Assembly: GCA_030604525.1 (NCBI GenBank)
Contig: JAUVVQ010000010.1
Coordinates: 1 to 64,000, forward strand
Length of the DNA: 64,000 nt
Source: Phycisphaerae bacterium
GTDB lineage: Bacteria > Planctomycetota > Phycisphaerae > Sedimentisphaerales > Anaerobacaceae
Direction: 5' to 3'
Below, piece by piece: positions 53,157-61,957 of the stretch; positions within the stretch are counted from its first letter, which is position 1, and each line of letters begins with the position of its first letter. Position numbers and translations under genes: made by a program. The notes beneath the pieces are model-generated. The model searched no databases. It saw only the letters and a program-made list of their open reading frames with translations, and was not told where the DNA came from.

Positions 53157-54827
53157 CTAATGTCCAGCTGGTACCGAAAGAGTTAGAACTGCTCCGCCGC
53201 CTCGCCTCGATTCTATCTGAAATTTGCCGCCAAGATAACCGAGACGCTCACGGACACTGAATAAACCGAATCCGCCGTTTTTATCTTCTCCAACACCAGC
53301 TTGCAAAACTTCAAAACCTACGCCGTCATCTTCGACGGTTACCTCTATGCTATCCCCCTTTCTGCGGGCCTTTACTCGCACTTGATTGGCCCCTGAGTGC
53401 TTGGCTACATTAACCAAAAGCTCACGTACCGCCTGGAAAACAAGCACCTCTACATCTTTTTCAAGACCGTTTATATCACCGCTCCTTTCAAACTCAACTG
53501 AAAAATCATATTGTTCCCGGCTACGCTTTACCAACCAATCCAGCGCCGAGGCAAATCCAAGCTCATACAATACCGGTGGGCTAAGCTCCATCGTCAAAGA
53601 CCGGCTGCTCTCTATCGCCTTAGCAAGCTGACCGCTTATCTGGTCCAATACCTTTGAACATTTCTCTGAGAAATCTTTATCTCGCAGCATCTCTATCTGC
53701 AACTTGCTCGTCGCAAGTATTTGACCAATATTGTCATGAACATTAATGGCTATCCGATGTTTAAGACGTTCTTCAGACAACGTCAATTCCGATGCCAATG
53801 ACCTTAATTCCTGCTGGTGTTGCAAAAGCTGCTCCTCTGCCTTCTTCCGTTCCAAAACCTCTTTCTGAAGTTCCTCATTCGCCTTCTCAAGCTCAGCCGT
53901 CCGCTCTTTCACTCGCTTCTCAAGTTTATCACGAGCGCCTTTTAAACCTTCCTCATATCTCTTTCGCTCTGTTATATCGCGCACCACCGCCTGCAATACC
54001 CTTCTGCCTCCCAGCTCCACAGCGCTTAACAAAACGTCTGCAGGGAATCTCCTACCATCAATGCACTGGTGCACCCACTCAAAGTGATTACTGCCCTCAC
54101 TCATAGCTGTTGCTACCCGCTCATTGGCCAACGTCATCGAATCTGTGCCGTCTGGCTGAATGGGTGGCGATAAATCCGCTGGGTGTTTACCACAGAATTC
54201 TTCCCGGCTTTTGCAACCGAAAATCCTGAGAGTCGCATCATTGCAATCAAAAAATCCATCTTTATCAAGAAGCATCACCGCATCCTGAGTAGAATCATAT
54301 AACGTCCTGAATTTGTTCTCTGAATCGCGTAACTTCTCCTCCATTTCCTTTCGCTTCGTTATATCACGGGCTATTCCGCTTACACCTATTATATCACCTT
54401 TCTCGTTATAAACCGGTGTCTTAATCGTCTCTACCCATATCTTGTCTTTTTCGCCCCTGCCCCATTGCTCCTCCTTCTGCTTCCGTTCACCCGTCCGGAT
54501 AACCTCCTTATCGTCCTCAACATATCTCTTAGCCAAATCCGGCGGCGCCACATCAAAGTCCGTCTTACCTAACAATTCCTCATAACTCATACCAAATGCT
54601 TTACACGATGCATCGTTTACCGCTGCAAATTTACCTTCAACATCTTTTAACCACGCCATATCGGGTATACTGTCTAACATCGCTTTCATTCGACGCACCT
54701 GTGCTTCACCTATCCGGTCCGCTTCTCGTCGATTCGAACTAACACCTGCCTCAACTTGTGCCGCTCGGCGACGCAAAAGCTTAACCTCCTGAACAAGCGC
54801 CTTTTTACTCTTATCTAAATCACTCAT
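53157..54827 (-). CDS. PAS-domain sensor histidine kinase (HisKA_3 type)
   Basis: A 556-residue soluble kinase. It has two PAS/PAC modules (SIPDMAWLKDVEGKFAAVND with GVSGIARDITKRKEM, and LYDSTQDAVMLLDKDGFFDC with LQAVVRDITERKRYE), a coiled coil, and a HisKA_3 dimerisation helix with the phospho-acceptor His in AINVHDNIGQILATSKLQ. The HATPase domain follows (AVRELLVNVAKHSGANQV, VEDDGVGFEV, GGFGLFSVRERLGYLGG). No membrane segment, so it senses an internal signal. The ATG at 54827 is used; a GTG eight codons upstream (54851) is possible. It pairs with the response regulator downstream. Confidence 0.92.
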   Translation of the reverse strand: MSDLDKSKKALVQEVKLLRRRAAQVEAGVSSNRREADRIGEAQVRRMKAMLDSIPDMAWLKDVEGKFAAVNDASCKAFGMSYEELLGKTDFDVAPPDLAKRYVEDDKEVIRTGERKQKEEQWGRGEKDKIWVETIKTPVYNEKGDIIGVSGIARDITKRKEMEEKLRDSENKFRTLYDSTQDAVMLLDKDGFFDCNDATLRIFGCKSREEFCGKHPADLSPPIQPDGTDSMTLANERVATAMSEGSNHFEWVHQCIDGRRFPADVLLSAVELGGRRVLQAVVRDITERKRYEEGLKGARDKLEKRVKERTAELEKANEELQKEVLERKKAEEQLLQHQQELRSLASELTLSEERLKHRIAINVHDNIGQILATSKLQIEMLRDKDFSEKCSKVLDQISGQLAKAIESSRSLTMELSPPVLYELGFASALDWLVKRSREQYDFSVEFERSGDINGLEKDVEVLVFQAVRELLVNVAKHSGANQVRVKARRKGDSIEVTVEDDGVGFEVLQAGVGEDKNGGFGLFSVRERLGYLGGKFQIESRRGGGAVLTLSVPAGH

Positions 54828-54875
54828 AATGAAATTAAAACCACTACTCACCCAACAGCACGAAAATTCAATATC

Positions 54876-55358
54876 CTAATCATCAAATCCAAAAAATTTA
54901 AGCCACCAATCCGTTTCACTGTCACTAAGTCCGAGACGCTTGCCCGCCGGCTCCTTCTCAGACTTCCCTTTCCTACTTAGCTTCTTCTGTACCTTCAGCC
55001 AAAACTCCTCCGACTTTATCGTCTTGGACTTACGTGAGCGGGCCGCCTGCCGTATCTCTCGGTCACTGCTGACCACTGCCAGGCCACGCGGTGCTGTACT
55101 CGAACATATCTTGTTCTCTATAACCGTATCCGCATCTGTTCTCATCCCGGAAAATATTACTTCAACTCGCTTGATATTATCAAAACAATCCTTATCCGGC
55201 GGACCTTTGCCGTCGAATATAATCTCTCCTTTATCATCTACCTCGTCTAAAAACCTGCTGATAATATAACATAACTGAACATCACTAATTGCCCCCAGCT
55301 CTTCATCAACCTTGCATATCGAATGAAGCAGATTATACCCGTCGATAAGATACGGCAT
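54876..55358 (-). CDS. YacP-like NYN/PIN-domain RNase
   Basis: A 160-residue NYN-domain protein. Motifs MPYLIDGYNLLHS, IIFDGKGPP, IFSGMRTDADTVIE and AVVSSDREIRQAAR give the conserved acidic residues of the PIN-like active site. Relatives such as Rae1/YacP are ribosome-associated endoribonucleases. Its start lies directly against the pyrC stop, with GAGGGG inside the pyrC end, so translation is coupled to pyrC. Confidence 0.88.
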   Translation of the reverse strand: MPYLIDGYNLLHSICKVDEELGAISDVQLCYIISRFLDEVDDKGEIIFDGKGPPDKDCFDNIKRVEVIFSGMRTDADTVIENKICSSTAPRGLAVVSSDREIRQAARSRKSKTIKSEEFWLKVQKKLSRKGKSEKEPAGKRLGLSDSETDWWLKFFGFDD

Positions 55359-56651
55359 CTACTCATCCCCTCTTGAATACCTCACCTCTCCGCCCACGAT
55401 TGTTTTCTCAACCCTGCCTTTAACCTTCCATCCGTGATACGGACAATTACGGCTCTTTGAGCGGAATGTATTAACGTCTATTTCATATTCAGCATCCGGG
55501 TCGATAATCGTAACATCCCCCTGCCTGCCTTTACTCAACGTGCCTTTATCAACGCCGATTACACCCGCAGGACCGCAAGTCAAAAGCCGGATAAGGCCAG
55601 ACCAGTCCAGAACCCCTTCATCTATAAGCGCCTTGACATAAAGACTGAATGCACACTCCAGAGACGCTATACCAAAAGGTGCCGTCAAAAACTCAAGCTC
55701 CTTCTCGCTCTTCAAATGCGGCGCATGGTCACTGACAAGGGCATCTACTAAACCTTCGCTAATCGCCGCCTTCAATGCCTCAATATCCGCCTGCCTCCGA
55801 AGCGGCGGATTGACTTTATAATTAGTATCATAATCCATACACTGCTCTTCGGTAAATAAAAGATGATGACCTGTCACCTCACATGTAACGCTAAGTCCCT
55901 CTTTCTTCGCCTTACGTATCAACGCAGCAGAGCCCGCTGTCGATATATGCTGTGCATGATAACGAACACAACCACGACCCAGTTTCTTAACCAGTTGTAT
56001 GTCACGCCAGAGCATCGACTCTTCCGCAAGGTAATCAATACCGCCAAGACCGAGTATCGAAGAGCTGTATCCCGAATTCATCACACCTTCTCCATATCCG
56101 GTATCCTCACAATGCTGGGCCACCACTACATCGAACATACTCGCATACTTCAATGCTCGAAGCATCACATCGGGATTCTGCACTCCTCTTCCGTCATCCG
56201 TAAATCCTACCGCACCAGCTTCTGACATAAAGCCCATCTCCGCAAGCTCGACGCCCTCACGGCCTTTGGTGATTGCTCCCATAGTATAGACATGAGTTTT
56301 GCGGGCCTGACGGGCCTTGCGATGAACATATTCCACATCCGTCTCACTCTCTATAGGAGGACGAGTATTAGGCATACATACCACCGATGTAAACCCGCCT
56401 TTTACCGCCGCCGCTGAACCTGTCGATATCGTTTCCTCCTCCTCATCTCCCGGCTCTCGAAAGTGAACATGCATATCTATCAAGCCGGGCGCCACTATCT
56501 TACCCTCCGCATCTATAACCGTCTCTACTTCCTTCTGAACCCGGCCAACTGCGGATACTAAACCATCTTCTATCAGGACATCAAGCTTACCGTCTATCCC
56601 GTTCGCAGGGTCTATCACCCGGCCATTCTTTATTAATAATTCAGAGTTCAT
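55359..56651 (-). CDS. pyrC: Dihydroorotase
   Basis: The third step of pyrimidine synthesis: cyclisation of carbamoyl-aspartate. At 430 residues it is of the long, class I type. Metal ligands are in LIDMHVHFREPGDEEEET (HxH) and SDHAPHLKSEKE, with CMPNTRPPIES and VTGHHLLFTEEQC carrying further residues. It is the third gene of pyrR-pyrB-pyrC, about 100 bases after pyrB. Confidence 0.96.
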   Translation of the reverse strand: MNSELLIKNGRVIDPANGIDGKLDVLIEDGLVSAVGRVQKEVETVIDAEGKIVAPGLIDMHVHFREPGDEEEETISTGSAAAVKGGFTSVVCMPNTRPPIESETDVEYVHRKARQARKTHVYTMGAITKGREGVELAEMGFMSEAGAVGFTDDGRGVQNPDVMLRALKYASMFDVVVAQHCEDTGYGEGVMNSGYSSSILGLGGIDYLAEESMLWRDIQLVKKLGRGCVRYHAQHISTAGSAALIRKAKKEGLSVTCEVTGHHLLFTEEQCMDYDTNYKVNPPLRRQADIEALKAAISEGLVDALVSDHAPHLKSEKELEFLTAPFGIASLECAFSLYVKALIDEGVLDWSGLIRLLTCGPAGVIGVDKGTLSKGRQGDVTIIDPDAEYEIDVNTFRSKSRNCPYHGWKVKGRVEKTIVGGEVRYSRGDE

Positions 56652-56753
56652 AATAAAATTTCAGAATGTAAAATCCCTCTTTGAAATAGCCACTTTGGCT
56701 TCAAACTCGGTTTTAACTTTTGAGTTTTGATTTTGCATTTTTCGGTTTAAGTT

Positions 56754-57707
56754 TTACGCTTTCTCCGCCGCCGCCTGGTTCACCAGAAACAATACCGCCA
56801 TCCGGACCGCAAGACCATTTTTGACCTGCTCGAGGATAACGCTGTTCTTACCGTCCGCCACCTCGCTCTCAATCTCAACGCCACGGTTAATCGGCCCAGG
56901 ATGCATCACTAATATATCATCCTTTGCCTTCTGCATACGCTCACCTGTCAATCCATAAAAATGTGAATACTCACGCACCGACGGAAATGGATTCCCACCC
57001 ATCCTCTCGAACTGTATCCGAAGCATATTTATAACATCAAGCTCCTCAAGAACATCATCAAGAGAATAGCTGACACTGACCGGCAGCTCATCAACCTTAG
57101 GCGGCATAAGTGTCGGGGGACCTACAAGAATAACTTCCGCTCCAAGCTTACTCATACCCCATATATCGCTCCGTGCTACCCGGGAATGAGCTATGTCACC
57201 TACTATCCCTATCTTCAATCCCTCAAGCGACTTCTTTATCTTGCGTATCGTGTATATATCCAAAAGGCCCTGCGTCGGATGTTCGCAAAAGCCGCCGCCC
57301 GCATTCACCACGCAAGCGCTTATACTCCTGCTCAATAACCGGGATGCTCCGGAAGCCACGTGACGAACCACTACTATATCCACACCCATCGCTTCGAGAT
57401 TCCTGGCAGTATCAAGAAACGTCTCCCCTTTGCTTACCGAACTCATCTTCTGCGTAAACTCTATAACATCGGCACTCAGCCGATCCGCTGCTAATGTAAA
57501 ACTGTTACGAGTCCGGGTACTGTCCTCAAAAAATAAATTCGCTACCACCTTGCCTCGCAACGGAGGCGCCTTCTTCACCGAACGAGTGCTTATCTGCTCA
57601 AAACCCTCAGCAGTATCAAGTATATGGTTAATCTCGGATACATCCAAATCACGAAGGCCGAGCAAATGTTTCCGTCGCCACTTAAACCGTTTCTGTTTCT
57701 TTCGCAT
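56754..57707 (-). CDS. pyrB: Aspartate carbamoyltransferase catalytic subunit
   Basis: The first committed step of pyrimidine synthesis, joining carbamoyl phosphate and aspartate. The carbamoyl-phosphate motif is FFEDSTRTRNSF; other family segments are GGGFCEHPTQGLLDIYTI, KIGIVGDIAHSRVARSD and VMHPGPINRGVEIES. At 317 residues it is standard length. No regulatory pyrI gene is adjacent; control may be by PyrR, encoded just upstream. Confidence 0.97.
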   Translation of the reverse strand: MRKKQKRFKWRRKHLLGLRDLDVSEINHILDTAEGFEQISTRSVKKAPPLRGKVVANLFFEDSTRTRNSFTLAADRLSADVIEFTQKMSSVSKGETFLDTARNLEAMGVDIVVVRHVASGASRLLSRSISACVVNAGGGFCEHPTQGLLDIYTIRKIKKSLEGLKIGIVGDIAHSRVARSDIWGMSKLGAEVILVGPPTLMPPKVDELPVSVSYSLDDVLEELDVINMLRIQFERMGGNPFPSVREYSHFYGLTGERMQKAKDDILVMHPGPINRGVEIESEVADGKNSVILEQVKNGLAVRMAVLFLVNQAAAEKA

Positions 57708-57730
57708 TTATATTTTTAATTCTTCCTTTA

Positions 57731-57838
57731 GCCACTGATACCCGCCTGTGCGGGCACAAGTTTCGCAGATTTCACTGATTTATATTTTTTGTTCTTTTAT
57801 CTGTGTCCATCTGTGTTTCTGTGGCTAATTTTTAAAAA
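57731..57838. repeat. Dispersed intergenic repeat, copy 1
   Basis: It begins GCCACTGATACCCGCC, folds at CCCGCCTGTGCGGG and ends GTGGCTAATTTTTAAAAA, so GCCAC and GTGGC form terminal inverted repeats. The same element recurs at 59677-59786 with about 15 differences. It fills most of the pyrB-pyrR gap. Its body contains phrases like ATCTGTGTCCATCTGTGTTT that are common in environmental genomes. Confidence 0.65.
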
Positions 57839-57854
57839 GCCGCCAACTCCAAAA

Positions 57855-58382
57855 TCACTCTATTACAACCTCATCTTTGCCGTCCGATTCAACCAGGTTC
57901 ACCTTAACGCTCTTTCCCGGCTGAACATCACTTTTAACGCCGAAGTAATCCGCCTGTATCGGAAATTCCCGACCACGACGGTCCACAAGAACCGCCAGTC
58001 GTATCGACTTAGGCCTGCCCAAATCTATCAACGCATCAAGTGCCGCACGCGTTGAACGACCGGTATACAAAACATCATCTACAAGTATAATCAGTTTCTC
58101 ATCTATATTAAAACCAATCTCTGTCGTCCTAACTACCGGCTGCCAATCTCCAGATGGTGAATTCAAATCGTCGCGATAAAGGGTTATATCCAGCGTCCCG
58201 CACGGAACCTCTATTCCAAGCAATTCGGACAACATCTCCGATAATCGCTCTGCCAATATCTCTCCCCTGCTCCGTATCCCTATAAAAGCTATATCCTCAC
58301 CTTCTGAAGCGGAAACTCGTATCTGCTCAGACATCTTAGACAAAACCTGCTGAACCTCTTCTGAATTCAAAACAACACTCAT
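57855..58382 (-). CDS. pyrR: Bifunctional PyrR: pyrimidine operon regulator / uracil phosphoribosyltransferase
   Basis: A 175-residue phosphoribosyltransferase-fold protein. The PRPP motif is LIILVDDVLYTGRSTRAAL; FIGIRSRGEILAERL and TLYRDDLNSPSGDWQP are family segments. In Bacillus PyrR binds pyr mRNA in response to UMP and attenuates transcription. No clear PyrR anti-antiterminator loop was seen in the 58383-58706 leader, so regulation here may differ or act elsewhere. GAGG precedes the ATG. Confidence 0.93.
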   Translation of the reverse strand: MSVVLNSEEVQQVLSKMSEQIRVSASEGEDIAFIGIRSRGEILAERLSEMLSELLGIEVPCGTLDITLYRDDLNSPSGDWQPVVRTTEIGFNIDEKLIILVDDVLYTGRSTRAALDALIDLGRPKSIRLAVLVDRRGREFPIQADYFGVKSDVQPGKSVKVNLVESDGKDEVVIE

Positions 58383-58706
58383 AAAAAGACCTCATCAAAT
58401 ACTTTTAGTTCAAATGGAAAGTATATCAGTAAAACACAATAAAGGCAAGCACTCTAAGAAGCTTTTCTAAACATCTGCTTCTCTATCCGGCAATACTGAC
58501 GTAAAACTGCTGCCTTCTTAGCACAAAAGCAAAATAACACAGATTTGCAAAAAAATCGCAGAAATGAACTTCGGAAATGAAAAACCAAACAAAAATTCAA
58601 AACACAAAATTAACCGACCTGAGCACTAACGCAACTGCCTGAAAAAATCACCCTCCTCCTTTTATATAAAAAACCACATACCTGCCCGAAGCAATGCAGC
58701 ATTTTT
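58383..58706. other. Leader region of the pyr operon
   Basis: 324 bases between the PilZ gene stop and pyrR. It is AT-rich; no open frame, PyrR-binding loop, repeat or terminator could be supported. Confidence 0.4.
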
Positions 58707-59516
58707 CTATCCGCTGTCCGCTGTCCGCTGTCCGCCATTTTTCTCGCCCGCATCTTCTTCGTTCTTGCCCCGATACTCATCCATAACACTGCAAAGTCGC
58801 GACAAACTCATACGACCCTCCGCACTGGCTTCAAGACCTACCATCTCAAGACCTACTACCAAATCACCCTCTCCGCCCGGCCGCAATATATTCCTCACGT
58901 ATGCATTAAGCCGCAATGGACTTTGGGAACGGCTCGGCTGAAATTCCAAACCTATAAAATCTCCCTCGTTAAGAGATGGACCCTGGGATGAACAAATTGA
59001 TAACTGCATCCCGCCTGCACTGACCTCTATTAACTTCCCCTCCAAGCTATGCAATACCTCTGCTTCTGTTCGAGACGGCTCAAGAACCCGTTTGCTCCGG
59101 CTCCACAACTTCACTGATATATCAAGGCCTGCCGGTACCTTAACACGCTCATAACTCCGCTTGCCAACCAGCTCTATCCCCTCCGGTATCGCCAAAACTA
59201 CGCTGTTGCCGCCATCTTCTCCGCTCGTTGATTTTACTGCTATTATCACCGTATCAAATATAAAATTATTCTCGCTGCCCTTATGCCGCAATGCAATCCC
59301 GACACTTCCGCCGACTTCCAGCGTCGCAAAAACCTCCTTGTCGTCGCCTTTGACTTCTACATCAAATGTGTCAGGCCTGACGTCTTTTACAGCAACGTCA
59401 AGAAGATGCCACAGCCCTCCTGAAAATATCGACATCCGAACAGGTATGCTATGCCGCATCCCCACTCGTAATATCTCAGCAGGATTTACCGTATGTAACA
59501 TTATTACATTATTCAC
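58707..59516 (-). CDS. PilZ-domain protein (YcgR-like)
   Basis: A 269-residue protein with an N-terminal YcgR-like beta domain (about 15-110) and a C-terminal PilZ domain (about 118-230). The c-di-GMP motif is GKRSYERVKVPAG (RxxxR-like) and the second motif VSAGGMQLSI stands for [DN]xSxxG, with Asp/Asn changed to Val-Ser. It probably binds cyclic di-GMP and may modulate motility or polymer export. The start used is a GTG at 59516; an ATG at 59501 is also possible. The last residues (GGQRTADSG) are encoded by a 7-bp microsatellite. Confidence 0.85.
   Translation of the reverse strand: MNNVIMLHTVNPAEILRVGMRHSIPVRMSIFSGGLWHLLDVAVKDVRPDTFDVEVKGDDKEVFATLEVGGSVGIALRHKGSENNFIFDTVIIAVKSTSGEDGGNSVVLAIPEGIELVGKRSYERVKVPAGLDISVKLWSRSKRVLEPSRTEAEVLHSLEGKLIEVSAGGMQLSICSSQGPSLNEGDFIGLEFQPSRSQSPLRLNAYVRNILRPGGEGDLVVGLEMVGLEASAEGRMSLSRLCSVMDEYRGKNEEDAGEKNGGQRTADSG
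58711..58735. repeat. 7-bp microsatellite at the PilZ gene end
   Basis: Three CCGCTGT units followed by CCGCC overlap the 3' end of the PilZ coding region. A change of one unit would shift the frame and alter the C-terminus. Similar CCGCTGTCC fragments occur elsewhere in intergenic DNA of the window. Confidence 0.6.
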
Positions 59517-59676
59517 TGTTTCTATCCGCCAAATATATATTCACTTGCAAATCCGTCTATATAAAGCCGAGTCAAATCCGCCTCTCTCTCAAAATCGGCA
59601 ATAATTCATACCCGTTTTACTTAAAAATCCCGAAATTCCCTGAATAAATAACCCTTCTTCCCATTTTTATTTTTTT

Positions 59677-59786
59677 GCCACTGATACCCGCCTGTGCGGG
59701 CACAAGTTTCGCAGGTTTTACTGCTTTATATTTTTTATTTTGTTATCTATGTCCATCAGCGTTCACCTGTGGCTGATTTTTAAAAA
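59677..59786. repeat. Dispersed intergenic repeat, copy 2
   Basis: Second copy of the element at 57731-57838, same orientation, with the CCCGCCTGTGCGGG fold and terminal GCCAC/GTGGC. It lies in the 584-base gap between the PilZ gene and the protease gene. The rest of the gap is AT-rich and holds only the promoter at 59971. Confidence 0.65.
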
Positions 59787-59970
59787 ACCTGCCATTGCCC
59801 AAATCCTGCTCCTACACCTATTTTGCGCTAAAAACAAAATATGTGCTGGGCTCAAAATTACTCCGCTAAAAAAAATCCCCACAAGCCGCAACGTCCCATA
59901 AACCCCCTCCAGACAATACTATAAACCCAATATCAGCTTCTTTACCAAACGCCGAATCCATACAATCTGC

Positions 59971-59999
59971 TTGAATAAAACCTTCATCTATGGTAGAAT
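59971..59999 (+). promoter_or_regulatory. Promoter of the dockerin-protease gene
   Basis: TTGAAT (59971-59976) and TAGAAT (59994-59999) with a 17-base spacer. It lies about 100 bases upstream of the ATG at 60101, on the same strand. Confidence 0.55.
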
Positions 60000-60100
60000 G
60001 TCTGTATATACTAAAATGAAAATATACTCTCTATATTTGACGTCGAAAGCCAATACTTAGCGGCTCTGCTGTGTGTTAAAAAGTGTTGGTGGATAGAACT

Positions 60101-61858
60101 ATGCTAAAAAACACAACTAAATGGCTTACTCTGCTGTTTATCGTAACTGCATTTGCTGTCTCTATTGATGCCGATGCCGCTGTTGCACAAAACCAAAAAT
60201 CTCAAAAAGAGCTCTTCCCCGCAAATTTAAACCAGCTCGGCATTCGACAACTACAAAATAAAGACCCTAACCTTTTAGGGAAAGACGCCAATATCGCTCT
60301 GATTGCAAGAAGCTTTACATATATCAATTCTCAGCCGCAAAACGATTACCTGCCGAACAAAAAACACAAAGCTTTGCTGAACTCAAATATTAATTGCTAT
60401 GATGACAAAACTAAAACCGCAAAAACATCTCCGCACTCAACCGCTATCTGCTCAATACTAACCGGTTCCGACCCTAACGCTTTCTACGAAGGAATCGGAC
60501 ACTTCGAATACCGTGGAATTGTCCCGGAGGCAAACCTCGACGTATATGAATTCTGGCACTTCTTAACAAACAACGCTTATTTCTTAAAACCCCCGCGGGC
60601 TGAGATAATCACCGCAGCATTCGGAAGTCAATTCGAAGACTGGTGGACAAACGCATTCGACAAACTCGCCCAGGATTTCGGCTCAACTATCATCGCAAGC
60701 ATAGGAAACGGAACAAACGCTTACGACACCCCGTTATACCCGGCAGCTTTGCCGAACACTATCGGCGTAGGCGTTATCGATTCTGTAAACGCAGACGATA
60801 CCATTACGAAACTAAAAAACTACGCCATCCCATATCCGGAAAATTCCACCTTCGGACCGACTATTGACGGCAGATGCAAGCCGGATATAGTCGCTCCAGG
60901 AAACTGCCTCGTCGCAGACTCAAACAACAACTCACTCTACGAACCGACTGGAGGCGGCACCAGCTTCGCCGTTCCGCTTGTCGCTGGTACCGCTGCAATG
61001 CTTCTGCAAAAAGCAAAATCAGACCCAAACAATACCAATATCCTCCCAATTTATCCCGCCAACTGCTTCATAAAAGCAATCCTGCTTAACTCCGCCAAAA
61101 AACTGCCCTTCTGGCACAAAGGAAATTTAACAAAAGCTGACGACCATGCCGTCCCGCTCGATTACCTCCAGGGAGCCGGTATGTTGAATCCGAAAAACGC
61201 ATACAATAACCTCATCGCAGGACAAAGCAGTCCCGGCCTCACAAATAATACCGGCTGGGATTTAAACCTCTTAAAAAACAAAGCACAGGCAAATCTCTAC
61301 CGGTTCAAAATCAACGAGCCAAACAACAAAATTATCTCAGCCACCGCCGTCTGGAACTTCAACTATAATGCAGACTATCCATTCGCTCCTGCACCCGAAA
61401 AAAATTCGAACCTGCGACTCGAATTATGGGCTGTTAATCTCAATGAACCAAACGACCACTACTTGCTCGACTATAGCGACAGCAAAAACGACAACCTTGA
61501 ACACATCTATAAAAAGGCCGACCCAAACTACCACATTTACGAAATTATTCTTTCTGACAGCAAATATGACCCGAACGACCTCACTCCGCAAAACCAAAAA
61601 TACGCCATTGCCTGGAGCACAAATACCGCAGACAATAACGACAGCATCTACCGCTACGACCTGAACACCGACGGTATTGTAAACCAATCCGACATAAGCA
61701 AGTTTCTCAACAACTGGATTAATTCCTTCCAGTCCCCCAGCCATTACTTCCTCGGCGATATAAACGCCGACTGCATCTTCGATGCAAACGACTTACAGGA
61801 ACTCTTAAAAAACAAAGACAGAAAAGCAACCTGGTACAACGACCCAAACCAAAGATAA
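60101..61858 (+). CDS. Secreted subtilisin-like (S8) protein with C-terminal dockerin
   Basis: A 585-residue exported protein: signal peptide (1-28), S8 fold (about 60-350), beta domain, and a type I dockerin at the C-terminus with two calcium loops (DLNTDGIVNQSDI and DINADCIFDANDL). The catalytic His112 is in SPHSTAICSIL, oxyanion Asn203 in ASIGNGT, and Ser288 in GGGTSFAVPLVAG. The expected Asp of the VAVIDTG motif is absent: the strand reads NIALIARSF with Ala69 at that place, so activity is doubtful. GGTGG precedes the ATG; a GTG at 60083 is less likely. The dockerin suggests binding to a cohesin-bearing surface partner. Confidence 0.88.
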   Translation: MLKNTTKWLTLLFIVTAFAVSIDADAAVAQNQKSQKELFPANLNQLGIRQLQNKDPNLLGKDANIALIARSFTYINSQPQNDYLPNKKHKALLNSNINCYDDKTKTAKTSPHSTAICSILTGSDPNAFYEGIGHFEYRGIVPEANLDVYEFWHFLTNNAYFLKPPRAEIITAAFGSQFEDWWTNAFDKLAQDFGSTIIASIGNGTNAYDTPLYPAALPNTIGVGVIDSVNADDTITKLKNYAIPYPENSTFGPTIDGRCKPDIVAPGNCLVADSNNNSLYEPTGGGTSFAVPLVAGTAAMLLQKAKSDPNNTNILPIYPANCFIKAILLNSAKKLPFWHKGNLTKADDHAVPLDYLQGAGMLNPKNAYNNLIAGQSSPGLTNNTGWDLNLLKNKAQANLYRFKINEPNNKIISATAVWNFNYNADYPFAPAPEKNSNLRLELWAVNLNEPNDHYLLDYSDSKNDNLEHIYKKADPNYHIYEIILSDSKYDPNDLTPQNQKYAIAWSTNTADNNDSIYRYDLNTDGIVNQSDISKFLNNWINSFQSPSHYFLGDINADCIFDANDLQELLKNKDRKATWYNDPNQR

Positions 61859-61957
61859 AACAATACACCCTTTTGAAAAATCAACAAAATTCACTTCCAA
61901 TCTTGGCCCATCTTTGCTAAATATATCCTGTATAGCACAGTTAAAAGGAAGTAAAAA

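Noticed and set aside
58383-58706. PyrR-responsive attenuator before pyrR
   Set aside because: No anti-antiterminator loop or terminator hairpin with T-run could be found in this leader.
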